Below are positions 1 through 5,984 of a stretch of 7,496 bases of DNA, piece by piece. The DNA lies in the NCBI GenBank assembly GCA_937915065.1, contig CALDMR010000111.1:1-7496 (forward strand), read 5' to 3'. Source of the stretch: an uncultured Clostridia bacterium (lineage in GTDB: Bacteria; Bacillota; Clostridia; Oscillospirales; Oscillospiraceae). Position 1 is the first letter of the stretch. Each line of letters opens with the position of its first letter. Both the position numbers and the translations under genes were made by a program. The notes under the pieces were generated by a model. The model was not told where the DNA came from. It did not search any database and saw only the letters and a list, made by a program, of their open reading frames with translations.

Positions 1-627
1 AAAGTATGGCAGGTCAAAGAAGCATTTTCGACCTATGCTATGTGGTGCGTGATCTTCTGCTTCCTGCTGGCTATGGCAGGCGAGTTCCTCGTGTGGTCCC
101 AGGTGGTTTCTTTCTTCCAGGTTGATATGGGTATGACGCTGAATGAGGCGTCCAATATCTATCTGATTATTGGTATTGCAGGTATTTTCTCCATGCCGCT
201 GACCGGAAAACTTTCGGATAATTTGGTGAAGCGGCTGGGCAATGAGCGCAAGGGCCGCAAGATCATGCTGATCATCGGGCCTGCCTGCGGCGCTATCGGC
301 ACCATTATGCTGCTGAGCCGCAGCGTGCCGCTGTGCATTGCCGCCATGATTTTCCTGGCAATTTACTGGGGCATTGAGCCCGGCGGCTGCGCCGGTTATG
401 CCGGCTCCGTATTCGGCGGTGTGACCATGGGCAAGATCTGGGGTCTGGCAACGCTGATCGTTATGGGTATCGGCCCCTCTTTCGGTACCTTTATGGGCGC
501 ATGGTTCAACGACAACTTTGGTTCTTACATTCCCGCTTTGATTTTCTGCCTGTGTGCTTACCTGCTGTCTATGCTGCTGGCATTCACACTGCCGATGAAG
601 GTCAAGGGCGAGCAGGCGGAAAGCTGA
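1..627 (+). CDS. MFS transporter, C-terminal half (5' end outside window)
   Basis: The frame is open from base 1 and ends at TGA 625-627, giving 208 residues. The protein is strongly hydrophobic with about six membrane spans, at roughly window-local residues 13-39, 50-68, 88-106, 109-133, 147-169 and 176-198. This fits TM7-TM12 of a 12-span major facilitator carrier. Between the second and third span is a basic cytoplasmic loop starting G69-K-L-S-D73 and ending in ERKGRK, the usual MFS loop 8-9 signature. Glycine-rich stretches such as EPGGCAGYAGSVFGG and GIGPSFGTFMGAWF are reminiscent of the oxalate/formate antiporter-like branch, but the substrate cannot be read from this half. The stop is 64 bp before the next gene on the same strand and no terminator lies between, so cotranscription with the DUF4125 and hemerythrin genes is likely. 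The MFS call is firm; the subfamily is a guess. Confidence 0.85.
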   Translation, partial: KVWQVKEAFSTYAMWCVIFCFLLAMAGEFLVWSQVVSFFQVDMGMTLNEASNIYLIIGIAGIFSMPLTGKLSDNLVKRLGNERKGRKIMLIIGPACGAIGTIMLLSRSVPLCIAAMIFLAIYWGIEPGGCAGYAGSVFGGVTMGKIWGLATLIVMGIGPSFGTFMGAWFNDNFGSYIPALIFCLCAYLLSMLLAFTLPMKVKGEQAES

Positions 628-673
628 ATTTGCCTGTTGAATATCCCTGTTGCCAAACGCAAAATGAGATCAT

Positions 674-684
674 AAGGCGGGTGA
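674..684 (+). promoter_or_regulatory. Ribosome binding site fixing the GTG start of the DUF4125 gene
   Basis: AAGGCGGGTGA closely resembles AAGGAGGTGA and sits 7 nt before the GTG at 692. The first in-frame ATG (734, residue 15) has no comparable site and would remove the conserved first helix, so GTG 692 is preferred. Confidence 0.6.
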
Positions 685-691
685 AAGCATC

Positions 692-1336
692 GTGGACGAA
701 ACCATTGAACGCATTATTCAGAAGGAATATGTGATGCTGGGCAAGGTCAATAACCGCGGTGGGCGCGCCGCCTGTCAGGATCATTTCGATCTGTTTCGCA
801 CCATGCGCGCAAGTCAGTTTTTGGTATGGCCGGATTTCATCCTGCGCAGCTATCTGGATGATCTCAAGCGGGCGGAAGCCATTGGGCGCAATCTGGTATT
901 TGAAAAGTATGCATGGATGATGATGTATGCTTTGCCGGAGGAATTCAAAAAAGTGTGCCATGTATTGCCGACGTTTTTGGCGGAGCGCCGTGAACGGATG
1001 GAGGAAACTGTGGCAATTCAGGTGGCTTGGGCAGAGGAGTTTGCAGAGCGATACCCGGTGCTCGGCTCCCGGGGCCGGCCATTGCACACGGCGGAGGATA
1101 CACCGGCAACCACATCCGTGGAGACTTATATGCGCGGAGAACTGGCCACCTATTCCGAACGCACGGAAAAGCGATACCACGCTTTTGTCCTCTCCTGCAG
1201 GGAGCAGGGGCGAAACTTGACAACGGAGGTTCGGGAAAACCAGGCCCGCTTGCAGGGATGGCGTTCCCTGGAGGATGTGGAACGGAGTTACCGGGAAAAC
1301 CGTGGTCAGAGAAATTTTTTGGAGGTCTTGAAGTAA
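692..1336 (+). CDS. DUF4125 family protein (function unknown)
   Basis: This 214-residue soluble protein has no signal peptide or membrane span. I recognise the DUF4125 pattern from memory: an N-terminal helix with IIQKEYVM, then N20-N-R-G-G-R-A-A-C28-Q-D, the block RTMRASQFLVW (37-46), R52-SYLDDL, GRNL-x-x-EKYAWMM (65-77), the stretch YPVLGSRGRPLHT (121-133), and ETYMRGELATYS (144-155). The conserved Cys28 and many charged or aromatic positions suggest a ligand or cofactor site, but no catalytic motif of a known enzyme is visible. The start is GTG with a good ribosome binding site. The stop TAA (1334-1336) shares its last base with the ATG of the bacteriohemerythrin gene, so the two are probably translationally coupled. 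The transporter lies 64 bp upstream. Family call good; biochemical role unknown. Confidence 0.8.
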   Translation: MDETIERIIQKEYVMLGKVNNRGGRAACQDHFDLFRTMRASQFLVWPDFILRSYLDDLKRAEAIGRNLVFEKYAWMMMYALPEEFKKVCHVLPTFLAERRERMEETVAIQVAWAEEFAERYPVLGSRGRPLHTAEDTPATTSVETYMRGELATYSERTEKRYHAFVLSCREQGRNLTTEVRENQARLQGWRSLEDVERSYRENRGQRNFLEVLK

Positions 1337-1767
1337 TGAAAAAAGCGGAATTTTTGCCGAGCCTGTATACGCACAATGCGATTATTGACGCACAGCACCA
1401 GGAATTGATCAGCACCATCAACAAGCTGTACGAAGCCATTGAAAACGGGAAAGGAACCGACGAGGCGAAAAATGCCCTGGCATTTCTGGTGCAGTATACC
1501 GTGTTCCATTTCGGCGGCGAAGAAAAGCTGATGCAGGAAGATAAGTATCCCCTTTATACTGAGCACAAAGCCGCCCACGACGCCTTTGTGGAAACGGTCA
1601 AGGGCCTGTATCAGAAGTTGATGGAAGAAGGCGCAACAGAGGACTTTGCCGATCAGGTGGAGCAGGAGATCACCAACTGGCTGATCGTTCATATTAAGGG
1701 AATGGATCTGAAGATGATCGAATGGAAAAACCACCGCTCGGGCAACCAGATGGATAATCTGATGTAA
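1336..1767 (+). CDS. Bacteriohemerythrin, single domain
   Basis: This 143-residue protein is the usual length for a stand-alone bacterial hemerythrin, a four-helix bundle that binds O2 reversibly at a non-haem di-iron site. All seven expected iron ligands are present: His21 (IIDAQH), His58 and Glu62 (HFGGEE), His77 and His81 (YPLYTEHKAAH), and His119 and Asp124 (HIKGMD). Motif order and spacing are standard. No sensor, methyl-accepting or GGDEF domain is attached, so the likely role is O2 binding, delivery or scavenging in the cytoplasm. The ATG at 1336 is the best start: GGAGGT at 1321-1326 lies 9 nt upstream, and the protein begins right at the domain. The same frame is open back to an ATG at 1027, but that part is a shadow of the DUF4125 gene. 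The one-base TAATG overlap implies coupled translation with DUF4125. The gene ends at TAA, 51 bp before a strong hairpin terminator. Confidence 0.93.
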   Translation: MKKAEFLPSLYTHNAIIDAQHQELISTINKLYEAIENGKGTDEAKNALAFLVQYTVFHFGGEEKLMQEDKYPLYTEHKAAHDAFVETVKGLYQKLMEEGATEDFADQVEQEITNWLIVHIKGMDLKMIEWKNHRSGNQMDNLM

Positions 1768-1818
1768 TGTAACACGTTCTGAATTTTATTTGCCAAACAT
1801 CTCCCTCTATCATCACCC

Positions 1819-1864
1819 AAAACACCGGCAGGTACGGCCATATGGCCGTACCTGCCGGTGTTTT
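1819..1864. terminator. Bidirectional rho-independent terminator (46-bp perfect palindrome)
   Basis: The two 23-nt arms (1819-1841 and 1842-1864) are exact reverse complements centred on CCATATGG, so RNA from either strand forms a very stable hairpin with a minimal loop. On the plus strand it ends in T5 (1861-1865), with a further T7 at 1873-1879. On the minus strand it ends in T4 after the stem. It lies between the convergent hemerythrin and hydF genes and can stop both transcripts. Confidence 0.93.
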
Positions 1865-1882
1865 TGCAGTCGTTTTTTTGAT

Positions 1883-3097
1883 TCAGATTTGGGGGCCGCC
1901 CAGCAGTGCGGCGATTTGGGGGAAGGGAGCCAGGGCCCGGGGAAGGATGCCGTGGATGTGGGCGATGGCGGTGCCGTAATTGGTCATGGGGATGCCTGCA
2001 CCGGCGGCGCGCTGCTGCCGGAAACGCATTTCGCGGGGGGTGAGGGTGCAGCCGCCGCAGTGAATGACCAGGCGGTAGGGGGACAGGTCTTCCGGAAAAT
2101 CCCTGCCGGAGGTGAATGCAAAGCGGATCTCCCGGCCGGTATGGGCCTGAATCCAGCGGGGCAGTTTCACCGTGCCGATATCTTCGCACTGGCGGTGGTG
2201 GGTGCAGCCCTCGGAAATGAGGACGGTATCGCCGTCCTGCAAGGCGTCAAGGGCGGCGGCGCCGGCCACGGCGGAGGCCAGGTCGCCCTTGTGGCGGGCA
2301 AACAAAATGGAGAAAGAGGTCAGGGGGAGTTCTGCCGGCGTGTCGGCAGCCACCCGGCCAAAGGCCTGACTGTCGGTGATGACCAGTCGCGGCTTTTGCG
2401 CCAGGCAGGACAGCACATGGGCCAGTTCGGTTTCTTTGGTGACTACGGCGCTGGCGTCGTGATCGAGAATATCGCGGATGGTTTGCTGCTGGGGCAAGAT
2501 CAGCCGCCCTTTGGGAGCGGCGCTGTCGATGGGGGTGACCAGCACCACCAGATCGCCGGGGGAGAGCAGGTCACCGACAATGGGGCGGTTCGGCTCTTCC
2601 GGACGGGCCAGATGGGCCACCCGCTCCTTCAATTCCGGGAGGTGCTCCTTTGTTGCGGCGCTGACAAAGATCTCCTGGGGGCCGGGGGCCGGACGGCCTT
2701 TCAGCAGATCGCACTTGCTGCGGACGATCACATAGGGCAGCCCCCGCTCTTTGAACAGGCGCAGCAATTCCAGGTCTGCCGGGTGCAGGGGTTCGACGGC
2801 GGGCGCCACCAGCAGGGCGATATCACACTGCTGCAGCACTTCCCGGGCCTTCTGCACCCGCAGTTCGCCCAGGGCGCCTTCGTCGTCGATGCCGGGGGTG
2901 TCGATGATCAGCACCGGGCCCAGGGGCAGCAGCTCCATGGCTTTGCGCACGGGGTCGGTGGTGGTGCCGCGCACATCGGATACAACGGAGAGCTGCTGGC
3001 CGGTAAAAGCGTTGACAAGGCTGGATTTTCCGGCATTGCGGCGGCCGAAAAAACCGATATGGACCCGGTCGCCGGATATGGTATCATTCAAACTCAT
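1883..3097 (-). CDS. hydF: [FeFe]-hydrogenase H-cluster maturation GTPase HydF
   Basis: HydF is the GTPase scaffold that receives the di-iron precursor made with HydE and HydG and hands it to apo-hydrogenase HydA. The 404-residue length is typical. The N-terminal GTPase domain (about 10-165) shows the P-loop G18-R-R-N-A-G-K24-S25, the switch I Thr in RGTTTDP (43-49), the G3 motif D66-T-P-G69 and a G5-like VSAATK (145-150). The G4 position reads S127-K-C-D130 instead of NKxD. A dimerisation region follows, then the C-terminal iron-sulfur domain with C298-T-H300, 45 residues, and H346-C347-G-G-C350. This matches the CxH-x(44-53)-HCxxC signature that holds the [4Fe-4S] cluster. The start ATG has a perfect AAAGGAGG (3109-3116) 11 nt upstream. 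The gene lies 93 bp downstream of an ABC-F gene on the same strand; HydE, HydG and the hydrogenase are not in the window. Confidence 0.96.
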   Translation of the reverse strand: MSLNDTISGDRVHIGFFGRRNAGKSSLVNAFTGQQLSVVSDVRGTTTDPVRKAMELLPLGPVLIIDTPGIDDEGALGELRVQKAREVLQQCDIALLVAPAVEPLHPADLELLRLFKERGLPYVIVRSKCDLLKGRPAPGPQEIFVSAATKEHLPELKERVAHLARPEEPNRPIVGDLLSPGDLVVLVTPIDSAAPKGRLILPQQQTIRDILDHDASAVVTKETELAHVLSCLAQKPRLVITDSQAFGRVAADTPAELPLTSFSILFARHKGDLASAVAGAAALDALQDGDTVLISEGCTHHRQCEDIGTVKLPRWIQAHTGREIRFAFTSGRDFPEDLSPYRLVIHCGGCTLTPREMRFRQQRAAGAGIPMTNYGTAIAHIHGILPRALAPFPQIAALLGGPQI

Positions 3098-3130
3098 GGA
3101 GAGCGATTCCTCCTTTTGGCTATTGGCCTG

Positions 3131-3139
3131 ATTGTATCA
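3131..3139 (-). promoter_or_regulatory. Candidate extended -10 promoter for hydF
   Basis: On the minus strand the sequence TGATACAAT (3139 to 3131) has an extended TGn plus a -10 hexamer one mismatch from TATAAT, 33 nt before the hydF start. No good TTGACA-like -35 sits at 16-18 nt, so it would rely on the extended -10. It would allow hydF to be expressed apart from the upstream ABC-F gene. Confidence 0.4.
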
Positions 3140-3190
3140 TTTGCCGGAGTAAGACTTTGTGGCAAGCGCAACGTTTTTGAGCGCAGCTCG

Positions 3191-4969
3191 TTATTTTTGG
3201 GCGGCAATACGCTCGGCCAGGTCGTTCAAATAGAGCCAGCGCTCTTCTTTTTCGGCCAGTTGGGCGGAGAGGGTCTCTTTTTTCTCCATCCACTGCTGCA
3301 GTTTCACATAGTCCCGCGCGGCGGCGGCAATTTCCTGGTCACAGGCGGCGATGTCTGCTTCCAATGCGGCGATCTCGCCATCGATGTGCTCAAATTCATA
3401 TTGTTCATTGAAAGAGAACTTCAGCTTTTGCGGTTTGCGGGGGGCGGCTTTGGGCGTGGCGGCCTCCTTTTTCCCCTTGGGCGGCAGGGGGGCTTCTTCC
3501 TTGGGGCGCTTTTCGTTGTAGTCGGACCAGTTGCCGGTGTAGCGGCGGATCTCTCCGCCGGGGCAGACTTCAAAGATCTGCTCCGCAATTTTGTCCAGGA
3601 AATAGCGGTCATGGGATACGGCGATCACCGTTCCCTGGAAGGTGGTCAGATAATCTTCCAAAATGGTCAGGGTTTCCGTGTCCAGATCGTTGGTAGGTTC
3701 GTCCATCAGCAGCACATTGGGGCCGGACATCAGCACACTGAGCAGATACAGCCGCCGCCGCTCGCCGCCGGACAGGCCGCCGATGAATTTCCGCTGGGCA
3801 TCGCCGGAAAACAGAAATTTTTCCAGCATCTGCGCGGCGGTGAAAGTGCCCTCGTCGGTGCGGATCTCCCGGGCGATATCGGTGATAAAGTCATACACCC
3901 TCTGCTTGGGATCCATGGCCCGGTCGCCCTCCTGGGTGAAGTAGCCGATCTTCACGGTCAGCCCCGTGTCCACGGCGCCGCTGTCGGGCGGAAGGAGCCC
4001 GGCAATGATATTCAGCAGGGTAGACTTGCCTGCGCCATTGCGGCCCACCACGCCGATGCGATCCCGGCGGCCGATGTGGCAGGAAAAGGGCAGCAGCACC
4101 GGGCGGCCGTCATAGGATTTGGAAACGCTTTCCAATTCGATGCATTTTTTGCCCAGCCGGGAGGAGGCGGCGGAGAGGGACAGCTTGTCGTCCGCTTCCG
4201 GGGCGGAGAGGGATTTCAGCGCTTCATAGCGCTCGATGCGATCCCGGCTTTTGGTGCTCCGGGCCCTGGCGCCCCGCATGATCCAGGCCTGCTCCCGGCG
4301 CAGCAGGGCCTGGCGCTTGCGTTCGCCGGCCTCGGCCATTTCCCAGCGCTCCGCCTTCAGCTCCAGGTATTTGGAGTAGTTGGCTTCGTAGCAGTACAGG
4401 CTTCCCCGGTCTACCTCTACAATGCGGTTGCAGACATGCTCCAGAAAATAGCGGTCATGGGTGATCATGACGATGCTGCCCTTAAAGCGGCGCAGAAAGT
4501 CTTCCAGCCAGAGGATCATGTCGCCGTCCAGGTGATTGGTGGGTTCGTCCAGCAGCAGCAGTTCTGCCGGGCGCAGCAGCGCCGCTGCCAGGGCAGCCCG
4601 TTTGCGCTGGCCGCCGGACAGGGTTCCGACCTTCTGGTCAAACTCTCCCAGGCCCAGCCGCTGCAGCATGGATTTGCATTCGTATGCTTCGCTGGTTTCC
4701 GCATCGGCCATAACCTGCTGCAGAACGGTGTGCTCCGGATCCATGTGGGGGCGCTGGGCCAGATAGGAACGCCGGACGCCTGTGGAGAAAATGATCTCCC
4801 CGGCATCCGGCTCCTCTGCTCCGGCAAGCAGCCGCAGCAGGGTGGATTTTCCGGTGCCGTTGATGCCAACGATACCCACCTTGTCCCCGTCGTTCAGATA
4901 CAGGTCGGCTTCGTGCAGGATCTGGCGCATGCCGTAATTGATGGAAAGCTGTTGGGCGGATAGGATCAT
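3191..4969 (-). CDS. ABC-F family ATPase, Uup-like, duplicated ATP-binding cassettes
   Basis: The 592-residue protein has two ATPase cassettes and no membrane span, so it is an ABC-F translation or ribosome-associated factor, not a transporter. Cassette 1 has Walker A G35-INGTGK-ST43, signature LSGGQ (117-121), Walker B LLLLDEPTNHLD (137-148) and switch His171. The charged inter-domain linker, about 190-275, would reach towards the ribosomal P site. Cassette 2 has Walker A G309-RNGAGK-ST317, signature LSGGE (399-403), Walker B LLMDEPTNDLD (420-430) and His453. A Lys/Pro-rich hinge (about 488-515) leads to a C-terminal coiled coil (about 520-592) rich in Glu and Ala and ending ERWLYLNDLAERI, the Uup-type C-terminal domain. 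Both catalytic Glu residues (142 and 424) are intact. The start ATG has AGGAG (4979-4983) 9 nt upstream. Housekeeping Uup-like function is more likely than antibiotic resistance, but sequence alone does not settle this. Confidence 0.93.
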   Translation of the reverse strand: MILSAQQLSINYGMRQILHEADLYLNDGDKVGIVGINGTGKSTLLRLLAGAEEPDAGEIIFSTGVRRSYLAQRPHMDPEHTVLQQVMADAETSEAYECKSMLQRLGLGEFDQKVGTLSGGQRKRAALAAALLRPAELLLLDEPTNHLDGDMILWLEDFLRRFKGSIVMITHDRYFLEHVCNRIVEVDRGSLYCYEANYSKYLELKAERWEMAEAGERKRQALLRREQAWIMRGARARSTKSRDRIERYEALKSLSAPEADDKLSLSAASSRLGKKCIELESVSKSYDGRPVLLPFSCHIGRRDRIGVVGRNGAGKSTLLNIIAGLLPPDSGAVDTGLTVKIGYFTQEGDRAMDPKQRVYDFITDIAREIRTDEGTFTAAQMLEKFLFSGDAQRKFIGGLSGGERRRLYLLSVLMSGPNVLLMDEPTNDLDTETLTILEDYLTTFQGTVIAVSHDRYFLDKIAEQIFEVCPGGEIRRYTGNWSDYNEKRPKEEAPLPPKGKKEAATPKAAPRKPQKLKFSFNEQYEFEHIDGEIAALEADIAACDQEIAAAARDYVKLQQWMEKKETLSAQLAEKEERWLYLNDLAERIAAQK

Positions 4970-4990
4970 AGTGTGTCGCTCCTGTCAAAT

Positions 4991-5010
4991 GCGCGCCGTC
5001 TGCGGCGCGC
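4991..5010 (-). promoter_or_regulatory. GC-only hairpin in the leader of the ABC-F gene
   Basis: The arms GCGCGCCG (4991-4998) and CGGCGCGC (5003-5010) are perfect complements around a 4-nt loop (4999-5002). On the minus-strand mRNA the stem ends only 7 nt before the AGGAG of the ABC-F gene. Neither side has a proper T-tract, so it is not a standard terminator. It could limit ribosome access or stabilise the 5' end. No convincing promoter was found between it and the terminator at 5058-5102. Confidence 0.5.
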
Positions 5011-5057
5011 AGCAAAAATCATTTTGGGATGCTGCGGATCCTCTGTTTGCTGTGCTG

Positions 5058-5102
5058 CGAAAAAGAGGAAGCGCCGGGCGATGGATGGTTCTAGCCCGGC
5101 GC
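5058..5102 (-). terminator. Rho-independent terminator after the ricin-domain gene
   Basis: On the minus strand a 9-bp perfect stem, GCGCCGGGC (5071-5079) with GCCCGGCGC (5094-5102), closes a 14-nt loop. It is followed by the T-rich TTCCTCTTTTTC. It lies 52 bp past the stop of the 5155-5877 gene and separates it from the ABC-F/hydF unit. Confidence 0.8.
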
Positions 5103-5154
5103 CGTCTGCTTCAATGTTTGTAAGAGATGTAAAGGTGCGAACTGCCTGGCGGCC

Positions 5155-5877
5155 TTACTTCTCCTCGGCGGCTTTTTTGCGGCAGGTGCGCTTAGTGGGC
5201 TTGACTTCTGCGGCGGCATTTGTTTCCTTCTTGGCAGGCGCTTCCTTTTTAGCGGCAGCCTTCTTGGGCGCAGCCTTTTTAGTGGCGGTTTTTTTGGTGG
5301 CCTTCACTTCCTTTTTGGCGGCCTTCTTGGCGTCTTTCTTGGCTTCCTTGGCCGCCTCTTCCACCTGCTCGCGGAGTTTCTTTTCCATCTGGGCCTCGCT
5401 GGGGCGAATGGCGTTCTTATCGGTGACATCCTTCAGGATCCAGCGCTGGTTGGTGCCCTCGTTATCGCTCCAGATCTGGGCGCGGGCGCCATTGCCGCTG
5501 AAGGCCTGGTGCAGATCCAGATACTTGCCGGCCACCACGGAGCGGAAGCGGACAAATCCGTCGTCCGTGGGCTCCAGCTTCCACTGCTGGGTTTTGCCGG
5601 TGTTGACGTCCCACTGGTGCAGCCAGGTGCCGTCCGCTGTGCCGCCCAGGCACAAATCAATGGCCTTGCCGGTGAAACGGTTGCAGATGCGGTATGTATC
5701 TACGCCTACTGGCACAAATGTCCACTGCTGCCACTCTGCGCCGGCATAATCCCACAACTGGATCGCTGCGCCGGATTCGGGATTATAGTTTGCCACCTCC
5801 AACACTCTTCCGTTGGACGAGGCGATGGTATAGAACCGGCCTTCGGTCAAGACGGTTTCAGAAGTTTTCTTTTTCAT
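5155..5877 (-). CDS. Ricin-type beta-trefoil lectin domain fused to a histone-H1-like Lys/Ala tail
   Basis: This 240-residue protein has two parts. Residues 10-150 form a ricin-type beta-trefoil with three repeats, each ending in a QxW motif: Q50-Q-W52, Q97-Q-W99 and Q144-R-W146, exactly 47 residues apart. The acidic sugar-contact position of each repeat is kept as Glu27, Asp74 and Asp121. After a short charged helix (about 158-178), residues 177-240 are extremely basic: 23 Lys and 18 Ala in 64 residues, with Lys pairs every 4-5 residues and a regular 5-residue phase (KKTAT, KKAAP, KKAAA, KKEAP). This resembles the DNA-binding tails of histone H1 and bacterial H1-like proteins. There is no signal peptide, membrane span, sortase motif or attached glycosidase domain, so the protein appears cytoplasmic. 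The start has AGGAGG (5886-5891) 8 nt upstream. It is monocistronic. The trefoil call is firm; nucleic-acid binding by the tail is inference. Confidence 0.9.
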   Translation of the reverse strand: MKKKTSETVLTEGRFYTIASSNGRVLEVANYNPESGAAIQLWDYAGAEWQQWTFVPVGVDTYRICNRFTGKAIDLCLGGTADGTWLHQWDVNTGKTQQWKLEPTDDGFVRFRSVVAGKYLDLHQAFSGNGARAQIWSDNEGTNQRWILKDVTDKNAIRPSEAQMEKKLREQVEEAAKEAKKDAKKAAKKEVKATKKTATKKAAPKKAAAKKEAPAKKETNAAAEVKPTKRTCRKKAAEEK

Positions 5878-5902
5878 GGGAATAGCCTCCTCTGTCTGTA
5901 TA

Positions 5903-5908
5903 ATTATA
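5903..5908 (-). promoter_or_regulatory. Candidate proximal -10 box of the ricin-domain gene
   Basis: On the minus strand this reads a perfect TATAAT, 25 nt before the start codon, which would put transcription onset about 5 nt ahead of the ribosome binding site. The -35 position (about 5926-5931) has no TTGACA match and falls inside an inverted repeat, so an activator or repressor may be involved. Confidence 0.45.
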
Positions 5909-5919
5909 GTAGTGCGTAT

Positions 5920-5943
5920 TGCCGGGGATGCAGATACCCGGCA
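5920..5943. promoter_or_regulatory. Inverted repeat, possible operator at the ricin-gene promoter
   Basis: TGCCGGG (5920-5926) and CCCGGCA (5937-5943) are perfect complements separated by 10 nt. The element covers the -35 position of the proximal promoter and lies downstream of the distal one. It could be a dimeric regulator site or a leader hairpin. There is no T-tract after it on either strand, so it is not a terminator. Confidence 0.4.
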
Positions 5944-5975
5944 TGTTTGCGCGGAAAACCGATGGATTTGCGATT

Positions 5976-5984
5976 ATTATAACA
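5976..5984 (-). promoter_or_regulatory. Candidate distal extended -10 promoter of the ricin-domain gene
   Basis: The minus strand reads TGTTATAAT, a full TGn extension plus perfect TATAAT. The -35 region (about 5999-6004) is T-rich but poor. It lies 98 nt before the start codon, giving a leader of about 90 nt that contains the inverted repeat and the second TATAAT. Confidence 0.5.

Noticed and set aside
1027..1335. A 5' extension of the hemerythrin frame to ATG 1027.
   Set aside because: The added 103 residues are a frame-shadow of the DUF4125 gene with Gly/Pro-rich nonsense content, and the ATG at 1336 has a good ribosome binding site at the natural domain start.
1790..4963. A 1057-codon open frame on the plus strand.
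   Set aside because: It lies exactly opposite hydF and the ABC-F gene, which have full family motifs and ribosome binding sites. The translation is Gly/Gln/His-rich low-complexity sequence, as expected from the antisense of GC-rich codons. It also crosses the terminator region and has no proper start signal.
4973..5749. A 258-codon plus-strand frame rich in Ala, Phe and Leu that looks membrane-like.
   Set aside because: It is the antisense of the Lys/Ala tail and trefoil; Lys AAG codons read backwards give Leu/Phe-rich strings. The three evenly spaced QxW motifs on the minus strand settle the real frame.
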